This document shows, piece by piece, positions 26,925-34,279 of a stretch of 64,000 nucleotides of DNA. Below the pieces are notes generated by a model, which saw only the letters and a list, made by a program, of their open reading frames with translations, did no database searches and was not told the origin of the DNA. The stretch lies in contig JADLBD010000007.1 of NCBI GenBank assembly GCA_020847975.1, positions 29,957 through 93,956 on the forward strand. Reading direction: 5' to 3'. How positions within the stretch are numbered: the first letter of the stretch is position 1; every line of letters starts with the position of its first letter. Both the position numbers and the translations under genes were made by a program. Source of the DNA: Bryobacterales bacterium (GTDB lineage Bacteria > Acidobacteriota > Terriglobia > Bryobacterales > Bryobacteraceae).

Positions 26925-28871
26925 ATGGATCGCAGGGACTTCCTCGCAGGGCTTGGATTCGGCGGTTATTCACTCGTGGTGGACGCGCAAAGCCTGGAAC
27001 CGGCTCCGGTGAAGCCGGCAGGGGCGCAATGGGGGCGCGATTTCGATCAAATTGCGCCGCGGCAACGCCGGTATGAGGAAGCGGAGCCGCATCTGGCTCG
27101 GGTCGATCTCGATACCGATATTCTGGTGGCCGGCGGTGGCCTGGCCGGGGTGTGCGCGGCGATTTCGGCTGCCCGGCATGGGGCCAAAGTCGTCCTGGTG
27201 CAGGACCGGTCACGGCTGGGCGGGAACTCTTCGAGCGAAGTCAAAATGCACGTCGTGGGGGCAAACAGCCACAAGTCCCGGCCGGGTTGGCGGGAGGGAG
27301 GGCTGCTCGAGGAGATCCGCCTCGACGACGCGGTGAACAATCCGCAGCGCTGCTGGGAGATGTGGGACCTGCTGCTGTATGACAAGGTGATCCGCGAGCC
27401 CAACATCACCTTGCTGCTCGAAACGACTGTCTTTCACGCCTCGATGAAGAACAGCCGCATTGCCGCCGTGCTGGCCCGCTGTGACAGGAGCGAGCACCTC
27501 TACCGCATCCGGGCAAAGCTTTTCCTGGATTGCACGGGCGATTCCCGGCTGGGGCTCGAGAGTGGGGCAGAGTTTCGCATGGGGCGCGAGGCGCGCAGCG
27601 AGTTCGGCGAATCGCTGGCGCCCGAAAAGGCGGATGAGGAGACGCTGGGCAGCAGCATTCTGTTTACTTCGAAGCTGCACCACCGGCCGATGCCGTTCAC
27701 CCCGCCGGTGTGGGCGCGGAAGGTGACGAAGGAAGCCCTGAAGTACCGGAGTATCTCATCGTGGGAATACGGCTACTGGTGGATCGAATGGGGCGGGAAC
27801 CGGAACACGATTTGGGATAACGAGCGCATCCGCTTCGAGCTTCTGTCGATTGTGATGGGTATCTGGGATTACATCAAGAACAGCGGCGAGCATCCGGAGA
27901 GCGCCAACTGGGCGCTCGATTGGGTGGGGATGATGCCGGGCAAGAGGGGCAGCCGGCGTCTGGTGGGCGACCACCTGGTAACCCAGCACGACCTCGAGCG
28001 CGGCAACTTTCCGGACGCGGTGGCCATCGGCGGCTGGCCCATGGACGACCATCCGCCCGGCGGCTTCGACCGCCCGGACGCGCCTCCCGCGGTGCAGATC
28101 CGCACGAAGGAGGTGTTTCACCTGCCTCTGCGAGCCCTCTACAGCAGGAATGTTCCGAACCTGATGATGGCGGGACGGAACATCAGCGCCACGCACGTCG
28201 CCTTCACATCGACACGGGTCATGGGAACGTGCGCGGTGGCGGGGCAGGCAGCGGGCACGGCTGCCGCATACTGCGTCGAGCGCGGCATCACACCCCGTGA
28301 ACTGGCGGGAGACGGGAAGATGATGGCCGCGTTGCAGCAGTCCCTGCTCGGTGACGATCAGACGATTCATGGCTTGCGGAACGAGGACCCGAAGGACCTG
28401 GCGCGGCTGGCCAAGGTATCGGCGAGCGGGGAGCATGGCGAGGCGAAGGCGGAACTGATCCTCAATGGCTGGGTCCGGGATATTCCGAAAAAGGAAGTAC
28501 ATCACTGGGAAGGACCGATGGGGCCGGACGGAGCGTGGATCGAACTTTCGTGGGAGAAGCCGCGGCGCATCCGGCAGGTGCGGATCACGTTCGATTCCGG
28601 ATTCCAGCGGGAACTGACGTTGACCGCTTCGGACACGATCAACCGCGGCATTGTGCGCGCCGCCCAGCCTGAAACCGTGAAGGACTACGCGGTGCAAGCC
28701 AGCGGCCCATCTCATCCGGACCCGGTGACGGTTGCCGGGATCAAGGGGAATCATCAGCGGCTTCGGCGCCATGATTTCGAACCGGTGGAAGCAAGCCGGC
28801 TGAGGATCCGGATTACGGCGACGAATGGGGACGATTATGCGCGGATCTTCGAGGTTCGCTGCTACGGCTGA
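26925..28871 (+). CDS. Exported FAD-dependent oxidoreductase (FAD_oxidored family)
   Basis: 648 residues. N-terminal MDRRDFLAGLGFGGYSL is a twin-arginine signal. The FAD-binding Rossmann motif DILVAGGGLAGVCAAISAA is near residue 65, followed by DRSRLGGNSSSEVKMHVVG. Later GRNISATHVAFTSTRVMGT and GQAAGTAAAYCVERGI match the family that often accompanies sugar or glycan degradation in Acidobacteria and Bacteroidetes. The last 150 residues look like an added carbohydrate-binding-type beta domain. AGGA lies 8 nt before the ATG. Reaction unknown. Confidence 0.9.
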   Translation: MDRRDFLAGLGFGGYSLVVDAQSLEPAPVKPAGAQWGRDFDQIAPRQRRYEEAEPHLARVDLDTDILVAGGGLAGVCAAISAARHGAKVVLVQDRSRLGGNSSSEVKMHVVGANSHKSRPGWREGGLLEEIRLDDAVNNPQRCWEMWDLLLYDKVIREPNITLLLETTVFHASMKNSRIAAVLARCDRSEHLYRIRAKLFLDCTGDSRLGLESGAEFRMGREARSEFGESLAPEKADEETLGSSILFTSKLHHRPMPFTPPVWARKVTKEALKYRSISSWEYGYWWIEWGGNRNTIWDNERIRFELLSIVMGIWDYIKNSGEHPESANWALDWVGMMPGKRGSRRLVGDHLVTQHDLERGNFPDAVAIGGWPMDDHPPGGFDRPDAPPAVQIRTKEVFHLPLRALYSRNVPNLMMAGRNISATHVAFTSTRVMGTCAVAGQAAGTAAAYCVERGITPRELAGDGKMMAALQQSLLGDDQTIHGLRNEDPKDLARLAKVSASGEHGEAKAELILNGWVRDIPKKEVHHWEGPMGPDGAWIELSWEKPRRIRQVRITFDSGFQRELTLTASDTINRGIVRAAQPETVKDYAVQASGPSHPDPVTVAGIKGNHQRLRRHDFEPVEASRLRIRITATNGDDYARIFEVRCYG

Positions 28872-28970
28872 AGGACGGGCGGGTGGCGCCGCCGGAAGTG
28901 ATCGCACGCCAACGCCAGCAGTTCCTTGGGAAGCCGGCCCGCCCCATCTCGCGCTTGCAAGGATAGTCCT

Positions 28971-29873
28971 TCAACCGCGCTTTGCACGCCTGGGTAGCAA
29001 GCCTAAACCTAAACAAACGACCAGTCCTGTTCCGAGCAGGATGAGTGACGAAGGTTCGGGTATCTCTGCTTCCGTTCCGTAGCTGAATCCAGAGTCGGAC
29101 ATGACTACGGCCCCTAAAGCTTGACTGCCATCGGTGTTCACGACCTCCAGGGGTAACAAGTTCACATTGAACAACCCCGCCCCGGAGGAGCCCACCACGC
29201 CACTAACCGCTGACGCAGGGGTACAACTGTTGATATTAACGCAGCCGTTGTACACCACCCCGTGGAACCGCCAATCTATGTTGAGAGGAACTCCAAATAC
29301 GAACGGGATGCTGATGGAGCGGATATCGTTCACGGCCTCGTGCGGTTGTGCCGCACGGATCCCACCCGGCGGATTTGGAATATTATCAAAGATACAACTC
29401 ACTCCAAAACCTGTTGTACCGGCGCCGCATGCATGAAAGTCGGCGAAGGCGGCACCTCCGAAGCTATCGAGATAGACCATGGAATCGGTAAAATCACCCG
29501 CGTCGAGCGTGCCGTTCATCGCAAAATGCCAGATCAAAGTCCCGGCTCCGCTACCCCCCGTGACCGTGAGCGTGTCCTCGACTCTGACTTGAGCCGATCT
29601 AGAGGCACCGGGGCCACTCCCATCCAACAGTAGACTCATCGTCGTCAGGGTCGCTTCCCCCGCCACCTTCGTTACCCCTCCTAAGGTAACTCCAGTGCAC
29701 GTAACCGGGCTTTGTTGGCTGCCGTAACTCATTGGGCCGGAACCTGCCACCGAGTCAGCACAACCGTCACCACCGCTATAGGAGATCGTGATGGTCGATC
29801 CCTCGACCGAAAGCGCAAGCAAGCCAGCAAGAGCGGCCAAGCTGAGTGTTGTCCGCGAGAATGGATGCTGCAT
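28971..29873 (-). CDS. PEP-CTERM sorting domain protein
   Basis: 300-residue exported protein. N-terminal signal (SLAALAGLLALSVEGS), a body rich in Gly, Ser and Cys of unknown fold, and a C-terminal sorting tail: PEPSS, one membrane helix (LILLGTGLVVCLGLGLL) and a basic end PRRAKRG. Such proteins are processed by an exosortase and usually displayed or linked to exopolysaccharide. No exosortase gene is in the window. A strong AAGGAG precedes the ATG by about 6 nt. Confidence 0.92.
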   Translation of the reverse strand: MQHPFSRTTLSLAALAGLLALSVEGSTITISYSGGDGCADSVAGSGPMSYGSQQSPVTCTGVTLGGVTKVAGEATLTTMSLLLDGSGPGASRSAQVRVEDTLTVTGGSGAGTLIWHFAMNGTLDAGDFTDSMVYLDSFGGAAFADFHACGAGTTGFGVSCIFDNIPNPPGGIRAAQPHEAVNDIRSISIPFVFGVPLNIDWRFHGVVYNGCVNINSCTPASAVSGVVGSSGAGLFNVNLLPLEVVNTDGSQALGAVVMSDSGFSYGTEAEIPEPSSLILLGTGLVVCLGLGLLPRRAKRG

Positions 29874-30251
29874 AACTGCTCCTTTTTGCCGTCTGCTATT
29901 GGCATGGAGCCGGGGTCTACATTTTTGGCTACAGCCTTAGCATCGGTGGAGTCTATCACGGGCCGCCATCTGTCGCAACGCCAAATAGTAATCTTTCGTA
30001 CTTTTTATCCGAAATTTGTGTTACACGCTGTGGACAGCCCCGGCAATCTGTGCTTTGACGAGCAATAGCGGCAGGAAGGGAACTGTGCACTGGGCCAAGA
30101 AGAAGCCGGAATCGCAAGTCGGCATGTGGGGCGCCACCGCATGGGATTCGTCGCACTGCCGCCGGAGTGCTTCGCAAACATGTGTGCTCATGCCTCTCCC
30201 TTCGCCTTTTGGCGATAACTGTGGACAACGGATATCCCCAGAAACCCTAAC
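29874..30251. other. Non-coding interval with PEP-CTERM promoter and leader
   Basis: No convincing gene. It holds the promoter and about 70 nt of leader of the PEP-CTERM gene (minus strand) and, further right, the region after the Smr-DinB gene stop. Base composition is AT-richer around 29990-30030 than elsewhere. Small open frames here lack ribosome sites and recognisable products. Confidence 0.6.
29950..29978 (-). promoter_or_regulatory. Probable sigma-70 promoter of the PEP-CTERM gene
   Basis: Minus-strand TTGCGA (29978-29973) and TAGACT (29955-29950) separated by 17 nt, 77 nt before the ATG. The predicted leader begins just before a GCTAAGGCTGTAGCCA motif that is nearly repeated ahead of the 724-residue exported protein gene. 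Confidence 0.5.
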
Positions 30252-31142
30252 TTAACCAAGCAAGCAAGGCACTGTCTTTTCGTGCGGCCTCGCCGCCTGG
30301 CGCGCCTGGTACAGGTGCCGCCGGTCATGCGCCGCGCACACAGCGAACGCAATGCCCAGGGACCATTTCCACAGTCTGGTGACGGGGGAGGCCACTTTTA
30401 TCCGCCGCAGATCGAGGCCGCGGGCGGAGTCCGCCACCCGGACCAGTTCCCGGTTCGCCGACCGGAACTCCTCCAAGGTCTTTTCCGGATCGAGGAGCGG
30501 GGAAGGGATGAACAGTTTTGGCCCTTTGACGCGAAACTTCGCGGGTGGTTCGGTGGATCGCACGGCGTAGGATTCCAGCCATCCGTAGCGGAATGGTCCA
30601 TCGGCGAATCGGCCTTCTGATTTACCCTTCGAAATGGCCTCCGCCAGACGCCCGGCATACATGCGGTCCACGTGGACGAGGTGATCGAGGCATTGCCCGG
30701 CGGACCATCGTCCGGGTTGGGGCTGCCGGTTGAAGTTTTCGGCGCTCAGGGAAAGAGCCAGTTGCCGTGCCTCGATCCAGATAGCGTCGAACTCGGCGAT
30801 CAAGTCCTCGATATGGGTCAGAGTGGCAGGCCGGGCCTCTGGTTGGGTTGGATCCTGATGGGGAGCGTCGCGGAGAGTGACGATGGTAGCGCCCCAGCCC
30901 CCGGCTTCGGCGGGAGCATCCTGGAAGGAATGGACAAAGGGTGTTCGGGAGAGCACGGACCGCACGATTTCGCGCTGCACTCCGATGCCGCGTCCGTGGA
31001 TGATGCGCAGGGCGATGAGATGCCGTTCGTGCGCGACCCGGAGATATTCCTCCACGGCGGACCGGACGTCCTTTGGGGGAATGGAATGGAGATCGAAGAC
31101 GCCGGTGATAGGGATAGGGACGGGTTCTTCTTGGTGTTCCAC
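30252..31142 (-). CDS. Smr-DinB fusion protein
   Basis: One uninterrupted frame joins two domains. Residues about 8-92 are a Smr domain: FDLHSIPPKDV, IIHGRGIGVQREIV and GGWGATIVTL, matching the small stand-alone Smr proteins of delta-proteobacteria and Acidobacteria. Residues about 105-275 are a DinB-type four-helix bundle with candidate metal-binding His in DHLVHVDRMY and AHDRRHLYQARQA. Smr domains are nucleases or nucleic-acid binders; DinB proteins are metal-dependent thiol transferases. GTG at 31142 follows AGGATCA and begins close to the known Smr N-terminus; the frame is open to 31223, so the start is tentative. 296 residues. Confidence 0.85.
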   Translation of the reverse strand: MEHQEEPVPIPITGVFDLHSIPPKDVRSAVEEYLRVAHERHLIALRIIHGRGIGVQREIVRSVLSRTPFVHSFQDAPAEAGGWGATIVTLRDAPHQDPTQPEARPATLTHIEDLIAEFDAIWIEARQLALSLSAENFNRQPQPGRWSAGQCLDHLVHVDRMYAGRLAEAISKGKSEGRFADGPFRYGWLESYAVRSTEPPAKFRVKGPKLFIPSPLLDPEKTLEEFRSANRELVRVADSARGLDLRRIKVASPVTRLWKWSLGIAFAVCAAHDRRHLYQARQAARPHEKTVPCLLG

Positions 31143-31450
31143 TGATCCTGATTCTCGAAAGCCGCGGGTACAGGTTAGCAAAGTTCCAGTGCTTTGTCCC
31201 CGGCGGACCATACTGAAAAGCACTCAGAAGAGGGACTGGGCAGGGGCGGGGCAGGGGGGAAAGGGGGTGGAACTCAGGTATTTTGTTTAATCACTTCTCG
31301 GAATCCGGGCATTACACTGGGAGGTGGAATCGGCCTTGCGGGGTTATCTCGCCTAAGTACAGGCCCTAAGTTAGCCGCTAAGTTCCCCTAGGACGGCTCC
31401 AATTCGCCATAGCCAGGTTAAGATGGAAACGGTTAAACCGAGAGATCGCT
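31143..31450. other. Non-coding interval with a G-rich tract
   Basis: About 308 bp between divergent genes. The G-rich run at 31232-31267 has six runs of three or more G on the plus strand. The right half contains repeated CTAAG elements around 31350-31385. No convincing gene; small frames have no recognisable product. Likely holds promoters for both flanking genes. Confidence 0.55.
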
Positions 31451-32395
31451 ATGCGCTGCCTGTATTGCCGACGACCTATTGGTGCACTACGTCAACTGCT
31501 GGACCGGGAGTTCTGCTCCTCGGACCATCGCAAACGTTTTCGTACTTCGAGCGCGCGTGCGTTGCGAGACGCAGGCGAGTTACTAGCGGACTATGATGAC
31601 TATCTGGCAGTCATCGAGCAACCCGAACAAAAGAAACCGAAATCGATGGGCAGCAAGTTCAGCATGGTGACTGCCGCGATGATCGGCCTGATCATCGGCA
31701 TCAGCCTCTGGATTGTGCCTGCCGCGCCTGTTCCGATTCCGTCGGGGCAATTGCGGTATTCGCTCACTTCCAATCCGATCAGCCAGACGATTCGTTCGTG
31801 GATTCCGGACGCTCCGAAGATCAATTTGCGGCAGGACTTCCGGATGGGTTTAGGGGATTGGATGGGCGGTAGTGGGAACAGCGGTTCGGTTTCCGGCGCA
31901 TTGCAGACGGACGGGCTACGGCTGTGGAAGCCGACGCTGAAGCTGGCCGACTATCAGATGGAATTTCAGACGGCCATCGAGAGGCGAGCGGTAGGATGGG
32001 CGTTCCGCGCCACGGACCTGCACAACTACTATGCGTCAAAGATCACCGTGGCCGGGAAAGACGGAAGCCGGGCGGAGATCGAGCGTTTCGTGATGATGAT
32101 GGGTAAGGAGTATGACCGCGTGAGATTGCCGATCCCGGTACCGATCCGGGCGGACACGTTGTACCGCGTGAGGGTGCGGGTGAAGGGAGACATCTTCAGC
32201 ACGTCAGTGGACGGGCAGGTGATCGACTCCTGGCGTGACCGGCGGCTGCGCAAGGGTGGAGTGGGATTCTTCGCCGACAGGGGAGAACTGGCGTCGGTTC
32301 GCTGGGTCAGTTTATCCGAGGCGGATGGGTTCTTCAGCCGGTTGTTCGCCATGGGCTTCATCGTTCATCCGATGTACACGCTTGGCGGGTTTTGA
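31451..32395 (+). CDS. Membrane protein with N-terminal zinc knuckle and C-terminal concanavalin-like domain
   Basis: 314 residues. The first 30 carry a probable zinc site, Cys3, Cys6, Cys22 and His26 (CLYCRRPI, then FCSSDHRKRF). A membrane helix spans about 71-92 (MVTAAMIGLIIGISLWIVP). The rest, about 115-300, resembles a beta-jelly-roll of the DUF1080/LamG kind (FRMGLGDWMGG, VGWAFRATDLHNYYAS, YRVRVRVKGDIFSTSVDG). This would place a zinc ribbon in the cytoplasm and a sugar-binding-like domain outside. The ATG at 31451 sits in frame with no good alternative. Function unknown. Confidence 0.8.
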   Translation: MRCLYCRRPIGALRQLLDREFCSSDHRKRFRTSSARALRDAGELLADYDDYLAVIEQPEQKKPKSMGSKFSMVTAAMIGLIIGISLWIVPAAPVPIPSGQLRYSLTSNPISQTIRSWIPDAPKINLRQDFRMGLGDWMGGSGNSGSVSGALQTDGLRLWKPTLKLADYQMEFQTAIERRAVGWAFRATDLHNYYASKITVAGKDGSRAEIERFVMMMGKEYDRVRLPIPVPIRADTLYRVRVRVKGDIFSTSVDGQVIDSWRDRRLRKGGVGFFADRGELASVRWVSLSEADGFFSRLFAMGFIVHPMYTLGGF

Positions 32396-32413
32396 ACACG
32401 GATCGTGCGGAAG

Positions 32414-32430
32414 GTGCGCCCCCGGCGCAC
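32414..32430. terminator. Hairpin between convergent genes
   Basis: GTGCGCC (32414-32420) and GGCGCAC (32424-32430) form a perfect 7-bp stem with a 3-nt loop. It lies just after one gene and before the stop of the opposing gene, so it may end transcription both ways, although the T-run is minimal. Confidence 0.45.
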
Positions 32431-32465
32431 TTGCCGCGCGGCGCGTGTTCTTCGCCGCGAAGGCT

Positions 32466-33356
32466 CTATCTGGGCCGCTCTGCGCCCGAGTGCTTGACAA
32501 AGGGCCCGTTGCTCCCGTTTGGTAGCACCGTTTCATAGTCCGTCAACGACTGCGCCAGTTGTTCCTGTGTCAGTTCGCGAGCGCCGCGCAGGTTGGCTCC
32601 GCGAAAATCGGCGGTGAAGAGTTTGGCTCCGCCGAAGCGGGCGCCCGTCAAGTTTGCGTCCTGGAACGACGCTCCCTTCAATGTGGATTCCCGCAGGTCG
32701 CAAGAGCCGAGAGTAGCTCGCAGAAACAGGCTGCGCGTGAGATCGGCCCCCGTGAACTTGCTTTCCTCCAAGTCCGCATTGGCAAAATCGCAATCAATGA
32801 TTCTCGCGCCCGAGAAATTGCATTCCTTCAAAGATGCTGCTGTAAATCGCGAAAGTTGAATGCGCGCATTGTAGAAGAGGGAATTCGGCAGTTGGACTTG
32901 AGTGAATATCGACTGGAAGATCCTCGACTGGTGAAAACTGATTCTCTCCCCTGTAGACCAACTGAGATCGCAGCCGTGGATGGAGGCAGCGAGGAGCCTC
33001 GCCTGGCGGAGGAAGGCCTTCCGCATCGCGACGTTGCGGAGTTTGACTTCGCACAGGCCGGCCTCGGCGAGCCAGGACATATCGAGGATCGCTTCGGTGA
33101 AGTCGGCGCCGTCGAGGTCGGCGTTGGCAAATACGGTTCTGCGCAAGTCCGCCCGCTCGAAGATCGCTCCGGCGCAGTTGCTTCCGGTGAGATCGGCAGC
33201 CATGAGAAAGCTGTTGCGCAGGACAGCGCCTTGGAGGTTGACACCGGCCAGGTTGGCTTCATTGAGAGTGACACCGCTCAGATCGGCCTGCACCCCGCCG
33301 GAGCGCTTTTCGAGCCAAGCCAGGTGCTGGTCGAGCGTTCGCTGAAGCGCCACCAT
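32466..33356 (-). CDS. Pentapeptide-repeat protein
   Basis: 296 residues made almost wholly of A(D/N)Lxx-type repeats (ADLSGVTLNEANLAGVNLQG near the start), predicted to fold as a right-handed quadrilateral beta-helix. Several such proteins protect DNA gyrase by mimicking DNA; others have no known role. The N-terminal 20 residues form a helix. ATG at 33356 is preferred because of the purine-rich GGGGAG in front; another ATG at 33374 is in frame. Convergent with the zinc-knuckle protein. No quinolone-resistance context is evident. Confidence 0.88.
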   Translation of the reverse strand: MVALQRTLDQHLAWLEKRSGGVQADLSGVTLNEANLAGVNLQGAVLRNSFLMAADLTGSNCAGAIFERADLRRTVFANADLDGADFTEAILDMSWLAEAGLCEVKLRNVAMRKAFLRQARLLAASIHGCDLSWSTGERISFHQSRIFQSIFTQVQLPNSLFYNARIQLSRFTAASLKECNFSGARIIDCDFANADLEESKFTGADLTRSLFLRATLGSCDLRESTLKGASFQDANLTGARFGGAKLFTADFRGANLRGARELTQEQLAQSLTDYETVLPNGSNGPFVKHSGAERPR

Positions 33357-33411
33357 GACTCCCCCCTTCACCATCCCTCATCGGGTAAAGGAGGAATTGT
33401 GTGAAACAACT

Positions 33412-34266
33412 CTACAACGTCCGCAGGTATTGGAAACTTTGGCGCAGGCTGTCGACGGGGTTGCCGGGCGTCTGGTCCTGCTCGACGAAGTAATGCTTGA
33501 CGCCGGCTTTCCGCGCGGCGGCAAGCACCCGCGGCACCTCGATGACGCCATTGCCCACTTCGGCAAAGGCATCGCGCGGAATCCGCTCGTTGTACATCTT
33601 CGGCACGCCCGGCTTCACATTCTTCAGATGCATCAGGGGAATTCGCCCGTGATACTTTTCAAGGACAGATACGGGAGACACGCCCGCCACCTGCGACCAC
33701 ATCATGTCGAGTTCGAGCGAGACCAGTTGGGGGTCGGCGGCGCCCAGCAGCACATCGAGCAGCGTGCCCGCGCCAAAGGGTTCGAATTCGAAGGCGTGAT
33801 TGTGATAGGCGAGGGTCACTCCCGCCGCTTTACACTTCTTCCCTACCTCGTTGAGCGTGCCGGCCAGGCGCTTCATTACCTCCGCTCCGCCGCGGTCTTG
33901 CGGAGCGATGTAGGGACAGACCACATAGGCGAAGCCGCGCTTCACGCAGTCATCGAGCACGGCGGGCAGTTGGGCCTGATCCTTCATGAACAGCGCTGTA
34001 TCGAGGTGAATGCTCACGGGCTGGAGCGATGTTTGCTTCAGGCTGGGCCAGATCGTGTCGATCCCCGCCCGCGTCACTTCGCATTCGCGGTAGCCGATCT
34101 GCTCGATGGCTTTCAGCGTTTCGAGCGGCTTTTCCGGCAAAATGCTTCGTACCGTGTAGAGTTGAACACCCACGGTGGACAGGGCTTTGGCGGAGGCAGG
34201 GATGGCTGCTGCGGCGGCTGTGAGAGAAGCGGAGGCGAGAAAAGCGCGGCGTTTCATCGCCTTCAT
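33412..34266 (-). CDS. Exported sugar phosphate isomerase/epimerase family protein
   Basis: TIM-barrel protein of the xylose-isomerase-like superfamily, about 284 residues with a Tat-like signal (MKRRAFLASASLTAAAAA). Features: GVQLYTVRSILPEKPLETL at the first strand, metal-ligand-like motifs TLAYHNHAFEFEPFGAG and VSLELDMMWSQVAG, and HLKNVKPGVP. Start at ATG 34266 or 34257. It follows the SLH/beta-helix gene by 13 nt on the same strand. Substrate unknown; family members act on sugars or inositols. Confidence 0.88.
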   Translation of the reverse strand: MKAMKRRAFLASASLTAAAAAIPASAKALSTVGVQLYTVRSILPEKPLETLKAIEQIGYRECEVTRAGIDTIWPSLKQTSLQPVSIHLDTALFMKDQAQLPAVLDDCVKRGFAYVVCPYIAPQDRGGAEVMKRLAGTLNEVGKKCKAAGVTLAYHNHAFEFEPFGAGTLLDVLLGAADPQLVSLELDMMWSQVAGVSPVSVLEKYHGRIPLMHLKNVKPGVPKMYNERIPRDAFAEVGNGVIEVPRVLAAARKAGVKHYFVEQDQTPGNPVDSLRQSFQYLRTL

Positions 34267-34279
34267 GATAGCGCCGCTG

